Shown: positions 1 through 11,600 of the stretch, piece after piece
How positions within the stretch are numbered: position 1 is the first letter of the stretch
How the letters are laid out: every line of letters begins with the position of its first letter
Position numbers and translations under genes: made by a program
DNA from: Peribolospora baueri
Lineage: Eukaryota > Basidiomycota > Peribolosporomycetes > Peribolosporales > Peribolosporaceae
Length of the DNA: 64,000 nucleotides
NCBI GenBank assembly: GCA_029717555.1
Contig: JAMDHS010000055.1
Coordinates: 85,913 to 149,912, forward strand
Direction of reading: 5' to 3'
The notes under the pieces: generated by a model
Databases searched by the model: none
The model's input: the letters and a program-made list of their open reading frames with translations, nothing else
What the model was told of the DNA's origin: nothing

Positions 1-1688
1 CCAGCTTTCGACGCCCACCCTGCGTTGCTTGCGGGGAGTCGCACCGAGAAGTGATCACGCGCAAGGAAGGCAGCTTCGATACGCTTGTTTGAGACTTCAT
101 CGGCCAACAACGTACCTCACCATCCCTCCCCAGTTCCTAGACACTCTGCGCGATACCGATCATTACACTCAGGTAGAAGGCCGTATGTAATGCGAGCCCG
201 TCCTTGTGGTGGCGATCCATGGGATGCAGAACTTGCTGGATCTATCGTATCCACTCTTATCTAATGGGTCGCCAGCCGTGGCTTGCGGCATGTGCCGTCA
301 CTGCTGCGGCAGCATATGCCCGATAATCCAGTGCGGGGAGGTGACAGGATAAAGTCACTCGGAGGGGGCCTAGCTAGATAGATGAAACGGAAAGCAACTC
401 CAGCAGCTTTGCTACCCGTAGTATCGCCATCATAAAAGGGATGTACAAGGCCCACCGGTTAGTAGGAGCTTACAGGACTTGGTTGTGTAGCGTAACCGAC
501 TGTTCGCTTTGTAGCCACACGTACAGTATATACATACGCACTTACATGCTCCACATCGCGCAACGCCAAACCTCCTCGCCGGCCGCGTCCCCTTCCTCCG
601 GCTTCTACACCCTGCCGAGCTCGCAGCTCGTCGCCTTGCACCCGTCTCGGCAGAACGCCGCTCCGGCGACAGATAGGCTTGTCCCTGCGCTCTCCCGTCG
701 GTCTTGATGAATTTGCACGTAGTCCGCTGAAACGACGCCAACATCTTCTCTCATTCCAACTTCCCTCCCCCGCGCTGCGCAAGAGGAGTACGGAAGTAGC
801 TCGCCTATCGAGCGATCGCTGGGGTGATTCTTTCCGCCAGCGTTCGAGCCCAAAACTAAGCTCATGTATATTACGTCGACTCCTCTCTCTCCTTATCGGC
901 CCTGGCGATGCGTAGGATAAGGAATCGCGCTTGGTGGCCTCGAATCGTTGTAAGTTGTGACGCCGCCATTCTACACTCTCGCATAGTTGGGCGCGAGCTT
1001 TGCACCCAACTCATGCCCATTTTCCTTTCTGTCCTCTTCACGTCCTTTTTCTGTGCCGTTATCGGCCTTCGTCCGCATGACAGCGAAGTACCAAATGGCG
1101 ACCGACCTGAAACCCGTGGTCGTAGGCCGAGAGAAAGCGGGCGCACAGCTCCCTCCACGCATCTCAAGGTGGACTGACGAACCTGTATAGCCTGTCCGCT
1201 AAGCCAACACCGTGTTTTCGGCTTTCCGACAAGGACGGAAAACGTCTGATGCTTCGATTGCGACCTCGCGTCCGTGACAACATTTCCTCGCCAGTTATCC
1301 GTCCCTTCCAACCACGATTTGCCGAGATAGAGTGCACTTGTGGAAAATAGTCGTCCACTCTATGCCTTGATGCTGCCCAACGCCGCTCATGCCAGCGGCA
1401 TCCGAATTGAGCCAGGTTTTTGCCATAAAGTCTGTGCATGCATACATGCAAATTGCAAAGTACGCTTTAGCAACCCGTCGAGCGCCGTTCCACCGATCAG
1501 CCAATTGGGCCGCAACCTCCTTCCAAGGTTGCTGAAGAGCCTAATATCTTGCTCCACTGTCCCTCAAACCCTGCAGGGTACAGCTTCGCTGAGGCACGTT
1601 TTCAGGTGGTTCGGTCCGCTTGTGCTTCGCTCTCGGCGTACTGAGCGAGACTCTTCACTCTTCAGGCCGTACGTTACGTACAGACCTG
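1..1688. other. no gene recognised (left edge)
   Basis: No open frame here shows a recognisable family, codon-like composition or a chain of in-phase splice junctions. The longest frames (about 100-145 codons on either strand) are arginine/serine-rich and look like chance frames in GC-rich DNA. The 3' untranslated region of the minus-strand PIG-P gene must lie just left of 1689. Confidence 0.5.
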
Positions 1689-2129
1689 TCAAGAAGTAGC
1701 AAAGTACATGGCGCGACTGACGGCGCCGATGGGGAGGTCGTGAATCTCGTCGTCATACCCTTCTAACGACGGAGGGGCCTGATGAGAGAGGCTAGGAGGA
1801 GGGTAGGACCTTGACGGCGTCCGGAGGCAGGGCACGTTCGCATGCGAGTCGGTAATGGTTCGCAACGAGTCGAGAGGCGGAGTGCCATAAAGAGCCAAGG
1901 AAATGTAGGCAAAGTATATGGTGAGAATAAGGACGAGAGACCAGGCTGGGATGAGGAGAGCCCACTCCCTGTCCGGGTACCACTCCACGCCGAGCGCTAC
2001 AAGCGTCTCGTCGGGCAGAGAGGCCCAGAGGACGTAGAGCACCGCGATGACCGTCACAGCGATGGAGCCTGCAAATCCGAATACCTCTCCAGCGTTGGGA
2101 TAAGGCGTTGTGTTGCCATCGGTGGACAT
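1689..2129 (-). CDS. GPI19: PIG-P / Gpi19, GPI-GlcNAc transferase subunit P
   Basis: Predicted 146-residue membrane protein of the PIG-P family, an accessory subunit of the ER enzyme that adds GlcNAc to phosphatidylinositol in the first step of GPI-anchor synthesis. The sequence shows the family signature: a GFAGS-like first helix ending in YVLWASLP, the conserved WYPDREWALLIPAW block at the start of the second helix, then TPPLDS and TITD. It closes with the typical IHDLPIGAVSRAMYF tail. I use the ATG at 2129; the frame stays open a little upstream but has no other ATG. No intron is needed. It is divergent from VPS13, with about 500 bp between the two starts. The length fits the family (about 130-160 residues). 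Confidence 0.88.
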   Translation of the reverse strand: MSTDGNTTPYPNAGEVFGFAGSIAVTVIAVLYVLWASLPDETLVALGVEWYPDREWALLIPAWSLVLILTIYFAYISLALYGTPPLDSLRTITDSHANVPCLRTPSRSYPPPSLSHQAPPSLEGYDDEIHDLPIGAVSRAMYFATS

Positions 2130-2634
2130 TGCTTCGATTGCGGAGGGAGAGGCCGTTGCGAACAAGTAGTGGCTGTCGGCGCCGATTGCGGTGCGAGAGG
2201 GCGACGGAGAGGAAAAGACGTGCGCGCGACTGCCGCCCAGAGCCCCTCAACTCCAAGACTCAGCAAAGTCTGGGGGCAGCAAGACCTGAGGTATAGTCCT
2301 GAAAGACCAATGTCAACGACCTTTGCCACGATCGTCGGTCGCTCAGCCAGTTTGCGTTCTCTAGCCCTGAAGTGAGAGAAACCTGGCCACTAAGCCGTTG
2401 GGAAAACTATCACGTGATGCGGACGAATTTAATGATCGGTGGTTCTGATCGGTGACGCGGCTGTAATTACATGACACCATCACGACGCCCTCCCACACTT
2501 CGACTCGGCCAGACGTGTCGCGGCTACAGCATCATCTCGCCCTCCTTCTAAGGAGCTGATTGCTTGGAGTTGAAGAAGCAAGGAGTTTTACTAACGTTCC
2601 TTATTGACGGCGGCACAAGCCTGCCTTGCCCACC
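2130..2634. promoter_or_regulatory. shared divergent upstream region of GPI19 and VPS13
   Basis: These 505 bp separate the start codons of two genes transcribed away from each other, so both promoters must lie here by position. I see no distinctive operator or repeat. A CACGTG-like site occurs near 2411 (tcacgtga). Confidence 0.45.
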
Positions 2635-5600
2635 ATGTGAGTCCTCAATGCGGGCTGAGCGTGGACGATAGGGGTGTGTGACTTAACGATACTAACTATG
2701 TCGGGCATGTCGCCGTTCGTATCGTTTCTTTCACCCAGGCTGGAGGGCGTGCTGGCTTCGGTGAGCGCGGAAATTATATTTGGCGCATTTCATTTGAACT
2801 AACGCTAGTCGGTACTTGTCTCTTTCATTCCGCTGCCACTATCTTTCCATTCAGGTCCTCAACCGCTTCCTCTCGGCCTACGTCGAGAACCTGAACCTCT
2901 CCCAGCTAAATGTTGGGATCTGGTCAGGCGACGTAAAGCTACGCAACCTGCGTTTGAAGAAAGAGGCGCTGGACAAGTTTCACTTGCCCATTGATGTCGC
3001 CGAAGGATATCTTGGCGAGCTCACGCTCAGCATCCCTTGGTCCAACCTCAAAGGAAGCCCCGTGCGCGTTCTCATCGACAACGTCTACCTACTCGCCGTA
3101 CCTAAAGGGAGCAATGCGGTGAATCTGAATGGATCTGTTGGAGGTGTCGGAATGGAGGACGAAGAGTGGGACGAGGAGGAAGAGCAGAGTAGGGAGTATC
3201 GCGCCAAGATGGAGAAGCTTGAGAACGCTGAGCTGCTGGCCAGCGCCGGAAAGGGCGGGCTCAGTGCAGGTGAGTGTAATCTTGAGGGCTGTGTTGGTTT
3301 GGTTGGACATTAAAGGCTGTCTTGCTGACGTCTGTTCGCCTTGGCTTTCCGATTGCTTTTCAGAGGAGGAATCCAAGAACCAGTCCTTCATATCCTCACT
3401 CGTCACAAAAATCATCGACAACGTCCAGATTACTGTGCGGAACATTCACTTGCGATATGAGGACAGGTTGAGCAACCCTCAGGTGAGTGAACCGGGTGCT
3501 TTTGTTAATAGTTTTGCTAGATAGTCCTGATTTTCTCGCTTTTTGACCCTCTTTCATCGTGCCAGCACCCGTTCTCTGCTGGTGTAACGCTCGCCGAGTT
3601 TTCTGCCGTCTCGACGGACGCAGATTGGAACCCTACGTTTATTACTGACACCACGGAGACGATCCATAAGGTACGTGATGCTGACTATACTTGACTTACG
3701 CCGATTTGCTCACTGCCCAGAGCTGAGTCGTCGTTCCTCGTCCCTCAGCTGGCAAAACTTGAGTCACTGGCAGCGTATTGGGACACCGATTCCGTCAGCC
3801 TCTCTGGCTACTCAATAGAAGAAGCCATTACCAAGTTCACCGAGTTGGTCAGTGGACGTACACACTTGTCAGATATTGTTGGATCGAGCACTTCAGTTCG
3901 CAAGACGCTGATGAAAACTCTTGTATGTGCGCGCACAGATTGCAAGAGGTGACCATCAGCCAAATCATCAGTTCATCCTGAGGCCTGTGACTGGTGTCGG
4001 TCGAGTGAGTGGAGCGCATCTAGACCGCAGGGGTGTCCTTGCGCCATTTAGACTCACTCTCCTCTCACTGCGAAATGGTTTCCTCAGTTGCACCTTCGGC
4101 ACAAGATTGATTCGATAAAACCAAAGACCGATGTGCAGCTCCTGTTCGACGAGCTCGGCTTCGTGCTCGATGACGAGCAGTACCGCGACGCCCTTTCCGT
4201 TGTCGATCTCTTCCACTTCTACCATCGACGAAACCAATATCGGAAGTTTCGCCCGACACGCGCGGAGCTGGAGGAGAATCGACCTGCGGCAATGTTCCGC
4301 TTCGCCGCCAAGGCGATTCTCAACGAGGTGCACGAAAAGCATCGCAAATGGAGCTGGGCGTACTTCGCAGAACGCCGCGACGACCGGAAGGCGTACGTAG
4401 AGGTGTTCAAGATGAAGCTGAGGGCCAACGAGGCCCACAATCAGCAGCAGGCTGGTGTGGAACCGGTAGCGAGCGACCACGACCCCCGACTCAAGGAGCT
4501 GGAAATGAAGTTGAGCTTCCGTGATATCCGCTTCTATCGCTCCATCGCCCGCTCAGAGCTTCGCAAAGAGCGAGCAGCGTCTCGACAGAGCAAGACGGAG
4601 GATGCGAAGGAGGACCATCAGAAGCCGACTTCGTCGGGCGGTTGGCTCGGTTGGCTGTGGGGCAGCGGCGAAACAGATGGCGGGGAGAGCCAGGGCGATG
4701 GAGCCGAACAAAGTGGCGTGCTGAGCGATCAGCAGCGCAAGGAGCTTTACGACGCCATCGAGTGGGACGAGTCCGAGGCGATCGCTCAAGCGGTCGACCT
4801 CCCGCGAGATGCGCTAAAGCTTCGCCTGGGAGCCAAGCTCAACACTGGTAGCTTTGCACTGCGCTCCCACCAGACGGATTCGGACATTCTCTCTCTTGTG
4901 TTCGACGCCCTCTCAGGCGACGCTCTCCAGCGCACAGACAACCTCGAGGCGATGGTCAGTATAGGAGGACTGAGGGTGTACGACGGCGTGACGAAGAACA
5001 CCCAGCACCCACAGATCGTGAGGGTGAAGGAAGAGGAGAGCAGCGTGGGCGGTCGAGAGAACACCCCGACCGAGGGTGAGCATGACGAGCGCGCTGCCGA
5101 GGAGGTTAAAAGGGAGAGCGATCCCGAAAAACCCTTCTTCCTTGTCAAGTTCGAGAAGAACCCGCTCGATAACAGGGCTGATAGCGCGCTCACAGTGAAG
5201 GTGAGGCATCTCATACGGTTTGAGGTCCAGCTTGGCTTTCCTGCGCAAATAGGTCGTTGACCATGGACTCCTCATCGTTTTCCCGCAACCTCGAACAGAT
5301 GCGACATACCGAAGTAATTTACCACCGCGGCTACGTCGAGGCGGTAATGCGCTTTTTCAAGCCTCCCCAAAGCGAGCTCGAGCTCATCGGCGCGCTCATC
5401 GACGTCGCCAGCGAGACGCTCGATGGCATGCGAAAGGAGACTAGGGCGGGATTGGAGAACGCGCTGCAGACTCATAAGACTATCGACTTGGAGGTCGATA
5501 TCAAAGCGCCTATCATCATCGCGCCGGAGGAGTGAGTGATAATCGGTGTCTTGTCACCGGCAAATATATTGAGAAAGTTGACATTGCCCATCCTTCGTTC

Positions 5601-8600
5601 TCTCAAAGTGTTACCAAGCGGCGATGTCAACACATGGTGCTGGACGCTGGGCATATCGCTGTCAAGGTGAGCAGTCCTTCTCCGCCTCTCTTGTGTGCAT
5701 TGTTGAACGACGGACTATACTGCTTTTGGCTCCTCAGAGCGACTTGGTCAACCAGTCGGAGATCAATACCATACGCTCCAAGCAGAACCAGCAGTACAGC
5801 GAAGAGGACTATAAGCAGTTGGAGTCCCTCATGTACGACAAATTCTTTGTCCAACTCAAGTCCGCCCAGCTTGTCATGGGTAACGACCTCCAATCTTGTC
5901 TTGAGGGCCTCACATCCGACTCTACAGATCACGGTTTGCACTTGATTGAGCGCATCAACGTAGACTTCTTGCTTCAAAACTGTATCCTCCCAGAAGCGCC
6001 CAACCTGACCAAGTTCAAAGTGTCCGGCCACCTCCCGCACCTCCACGTCAATTTTTCTGATCGCAAGTACAAGACGCTCATGCGTATCATCGATGTCGCG
6101 ATACCGCATGTTGATGAGGCGCCTGGCGAAGGACACATCGTGACAGAGGCCAACCTTCGCAAGGGCAAAGGCGCTTTGGACCTAAATCGGGAGCGAAGGC
6201 AGCGTATCGCCGAGCAATTGAAGGGAGAGCCCGCTCTCGCTGTTGACACTAGCGATGCCGGCTCTGATGTAGGAGACGAGCCTGAAGAAGGAGCAAAGGA
6301 CGATAGCTTTGTTGAAACGGCGAGTTCGAACGCCGATGTAAGTTGATTATCCAGCGATTCAGGCCGAAAAAGAGACTAACTTAATTGCCCGTTGACGTTT
6401 CCAGAAGGCGAACCTCAATCAGAAAACCTTCGAGCTCAATTTCACCGTCGACAAACTGCAAGCCTCCATATTTAAGTCTAGCTTTGACTTCTCCAAACCC
6501 GACCGGCTGTTGGTGGACACTCTCTTGCAAGGATTCTTTCTCGACCTGGCAGTGTATCCCTTCCGTATGGAAGTGGACGTCCGTCTACGGAGCCTTGTCG
6601 CTGAGGACAAGATGGTCGAACAAGACGTTGCGTTTCGTCACATTATCTCCTCCGACGAGACCGAGGCTTCGCGCATGGGTTCGCCTAATGACCTCATTCG
6701 CGTGAAGTATTCGCGCGTCCAGACCGATCATCCCGAGTATATGTCCAAGTTCGAGGGCATAGATCAGAGCGTCGACGCCGCTTTCAGCACCATCAACGTC
6801 ATCATGACTCGCGTCAGCACCCTTATGCTGTTTGATTGGATCGTGACAACGTTTGTGCCGAACAACGAACCGCTAGAGGAAGGAGGCGGGGCCGATGCCC
6901 AGGACGAAGAGTCGACACATGAAGGACCTAGTAACAAGATCCAGGTCAAGGTGAAATTAACTGGGTAAGTTCAGCATCCCGCCTTGAATGGGGCATGCTT
7001 AAGTGGCCAAGTCGGATCTGTACTCACGCTTCTCTGTCTCTTGTCATAGGATCAATCTCAAGCTCAATAACGACGGCATTCTACTAGCTACGCTGAGCTT
7101 GAACATGGCGGATGTGGCCGTCATGGTCAACGCGGGTAGGCTGCGTGTGGGTGGTCGGCTTGGTGACCTAAGTTTGATTGACAACCTGGAGAGGGCGCCC
7201 GAGTTCACTCAGATGCTCTCCATCCAAGGCGACGAGCTGGCCGATTTCTCATACGAGACTTTCGACGTGGCTGATGACCAGACCTATCCTGGATACGACT
7301 CGTCCTTGTGGTTGCGGAGCGGTTCTCTACGCTTCACATTTGTGGAGGACGCCATCCACGACATTATTCAGTTCTTCAGCAAGTTTGCAAGGATGAAGGC
7401 CCTCTATGATGCGGCCTCGGCTGCGGCCGCCAATAGGGCCTCTGGACTTCAGGATCGGGTGGACAAGATGCACTTCGACATCCTCGTCAAGACACCCATT
7501 GTTGTGCTGCCCCGCCAGGCTGGTTCTCGAGATGTCATTGAAGCTCACCTGGGAGAACTGTTCGCCAGGAACACGTTCCCTTCCCAGAATGAGTTGGAAA
7601 TTCTCACAAAAATCGAAGCCGGTCTTCGTCAAATCAGCCTCACTTCCAAGATGCAGGTCGGCTCAGAGTCCTATTCCCTCAAGATGATTGACGATGTCAA
7701 TGTGTCGGTGGACGTGACCCAGGCAACCCACGTTGGAAACGAGGACCCTTGGAATGAGGCAGACACTCAGGTGAGTTCAATCGGAACGTATCTTTTCACA
7801 AATTCACAAAGCTAAGGCTGACATCTTCGTTCTTCTTAAAGGTCACTGCCAGTATTTCTGACATCCACATGAAGCTGACAGAGCAGCAGTATGGGCTCTT
7901 GATTGGTCTGGCCCAGTCCATACCTCAGGCTTTTGTGATTGACACCGGTGACGATGACATCCAAGAAGCTCTTACTCCCGTGCAAATGTCTACTCCGGCC
8001 ACACCAGTCGAAGGCAGCGAGAGTGTGCCTTCCGTTGATCTCCTTCCGGAACTCGGCAAGGTCGGACATGAGGACGATCGAGACGTGCCTCTTCGCACGG
8101 CCCTGACTCTACAGGTCCGGGTCGGAATGGTCGATCTCGAGCTCTTCACCGCGGCAGGGTTCGCTGAACAGAATCTGAGGCAGGCGAGCCTCGCCCGTTT
8201 TTCTATCAACGAAACCGGCGTTCGGTTCAAGATGTTGTCCGATTCGGCCATGGAGGCCGACATTGGTGTCAAGTCTTTTACCCTCACAGACACTCGCCCA
8301 CATGTGGCGACGAAGTTCCGCGATATCATTCCGGCGGTCGACCACGGTGGCGATCAACTATCGGTCACCTATACCATGTCCGGAGGCTCGGAGAAGTCGG
8401 CGCTTGCATTGGTGACGGTGGACAGACCCAAAGTCATCTTCTCCCTCGACCCCTTGTTTGGCCTCCTCGAGTTCGCTATTAGCCCTTTTAAGTCCGGATC
8501 GCCCCAAAATGCCACCGACGAGGACGCTCAGAGAAACGCGGACGGAGACAAGGACGTCGACGATGCTGAAGATACCGGAGCGCCTGGGTTCGCCTTTCGA

Positions 8601-11600
8601 GTTAACGTCATCGGCCCAACCATCATCCTTCTCGCCCACCCCGACCGGTCTGACTCTGAAGCCATCGTACTGTCCATCAAGCAGGTGCTTATGTCCCAGC
8701 AGGGTATCATGGCGCTCAAGGTGGACCAGCTTGGCATGTTTCTGTGCCTCATGAATAAGCCCAAAGAGACGGTCCGGCTCTTGGACAACATGGACTTCAC
8801 CATGTCGCTCGATAGTCGAGCGACGCGCGAGCAGCACATCACGAGCATCGAGGTTGATGCGGACTCGATCGTCCTTAGGGCGTCCTATCGGGATATTCTG
8901 CTGGTGAGTCAGGATTAAGGCGTCTGTCATTTCTTTGCGCTCCTCCTTGCTTACCTTTGGACGGTTCTTGTCTTCAAATCGGCGTTCAGATAAGCTCCAT
9001 AGCCAACAAGGCGATCGAACTATCGTCCAAAACGAAGGACGAGAGCAGTAACGACGTCGTCAAGCCCCCTCGAGGTAATTGTGCTTCTTCGAGAGGTCTC
9101 ATGGCCCCGACCGGACGAATCCCGGCAAGGCCCACTAGAAGTTCTTGGAAAAAGAGCGCCTCCAAGAGTTCGCGAGAACAAAGTCTGCCGAACGTACGCG
9201 AAGCGTCGGCCACCGGAGGGCCACTGGCCAAAGAGGTGGTAAGCGTCGATTGCTCTTTGGTTACGTCTCCCGGTCCTTTGCGTAGTTTTCGTGCTGACCT
9301 AGATTCGGTGCTTTTAAGATGAAAGCCCATTTAGGAGGTCTTCAGGTCATATTGATCGGCGACGTGCACGGCCTGCCTCTTCTGGACGCCAGCACACACG
9401 ACGTGAAAGTTGAAGTAACGGACTGGTCGAAGAACGTGAGTAGTAGAAGTTGCGCCACGCTGAACATGGATCTAAAAAAAGTTTGACGCCTTTCCGAAAT
9501 TGCAGATGCGCGTCGGTATCACCGCAGACGTTTTCCTGAACTACTTCAATCTGTCTCGGTCTCATTGGGAGCCAGTCGTCGATCCGTGGAACTTCAAGAT
9601 CGAGATGGAGAAGAAAGCCGTCACCGGAACGACGGCCGTCACCTTTTCCTCTAGAAAACGCCTTGAACTCAACGTTACTTCCACACTTATCGAGACGGGC
9701 CTCACATACGCCTCGCTGTTGAACAAGGAGAGCGAGGACTTCCAGGAGCGCAGTCGAGGGGAAGTGTCTCCTTTTCTTATCCGCAATCAAACAGGCTACG
9801 ACATCAGCGTGTGGTCCGAGGGTGAGGAAGCCAAGCATCGACATAATAGCGTGCGGATTGAGAACGGTGGGGAGACTCCGTGGAGATTCAACGATTGGCA
9901 TTCCATGCGAGAGGTGAGAAACATTGGCGCAATGTGCCTGCGTAAACTCGTCTCTAACGCAATGTGACTCGTTTACAGCACGCAATGTCGCATACGGCGC
10001 ATTCGCTTAGCTTGCACATCGACGGCATGCCTTGGGAGCGTGTCAAGCACATATCGGTCGAGCGTGAGGGCGAGTACATCTTCAGCCTGCGCCCCAAAAT
10101 CGATAATATCCTTCACAAGATTCTCTGTGAGGTCCGTCTACGCAAAGACGTCAAGGTCATCACATTCCGGTCGACTCTCAGGATTGAAAACCGCACGCTT
10201 GTTCCAATCGAAGCGGCTGTCCTTGACGAAAAGGGTAAGGTAAGCACGAATGTGCACAAGATCGGTAAGTACTCCCCAATCACTGTGGCCTCCACTCACA
10301 GTGTGGCAACTAATCCTCTCCACTTGTTCCCATCTCGTTAGCGCCCGGAGAGGACTTCCCGGTCCCAATCGAAACAGCATACCACGATCGTGTGCGGTTA
10401 CGACCTGACCGTGAGTTGCATCTGCATGGCAATATCCACCTAATGATGGTCTAAATCATATTGTTAACTTCCGCTCTCAATCTTGTCATAGCCGGCTTCG
10501 GATACCTGTGGTCGACGCAAAGTCTCCATTGGCAAGATATGCTCAAGCAACGGACTCGCTCTCTTACATGTCAGTCAGACCAAGCAAACGAAGCACCCTT
10601 CCGTTTCCAAGCGTTTGCTATCTTCGATGCAGCCGACCCGACCACCCGGTGAGTGGGGCGGAGTTTATAACGAGCCGAGTTTTATGAGATTAGCTTCCTC
10701 ATCCATTAACATTTTTCGACAATTGTAGAGCATATCCCAAGATGACGATACGGCTTCGAGCGCCCATTGAGCTCGAGAACCTGTTGCCATATCCAATTCG
10801 ATACCGCGTGTACGACAAGAACGAAAACCGCAACTGGTCGAGCTACATTCGAACTGGTGGCGTCTCCCCAGTGCACGTCACCGATCTGTCCCACTTGGTC
10901 CTCTGCAGCGTTGAGGTTCAGGATCAGAAAGGTGAGCAGTCAAATGGATCTGTTCCAGCAATTCCTTGCGTCATTCTTCTTACCCTTTCCGCCTGCAGCC
11001 TTTGGGCCGTCCGAGTTCGCCATTGTCAACAGTCAGGACGATGACTTCCCAGTTGAGAAGACACTTAAGCTCAAGGACACAGAGGACCGCGTGCTTGAGC
11101 TTCGAATTAACTATGTGTGAGTTGCCTCTTTTCTTGGGAAGGTGAATATGCATTGAAATTCCTTTCCCTGTTGCTCTGGAATGCAGCGAATACGCCGAAT
11201 CCGGAGGAGCGTTCAAGGCGCAGATCTTCTCTCCCTACGTTTTCTACAATAAGACCGGGCTGGACTTCACTCTCAAGACGAAATCATTCATGAGCAGGGC
11301 CAACCTGGCGGCTGGCCAGGAAGCTCTCGGAGGTGAGTCTTGTTCTGCTCACGCGTGGATTAAATCTCTTTCTGCGACGGGAAAAAATCATAGGTTGCTC
11401 ATTTTTCGCTTCATTTTGTAGTCCCGCAACAGCGGAAAGAACCTGTGCCATTCATGTTCTCCCACAGGAGTCGAGACCGTCGCAACCGCTTTCTGCTGCG
11501 TATTGGTGACTCAGAGTGGTCCAAGGTGAGCTTTCAATTTATCTCCTGTGAAGTGCTAGAAAGTCTCAGTTGACCCACTTGTTCCACGTGGCAGCCTCTG

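Noticed and set aside
3848-3922. Alternative donor GTCAGT at 3848 in VPS13 exon 6
   Set aside because: The later GTATGT donor at 3923 keeps the exon open and joins in phase to the conserved [10 protein letters not shown] block.
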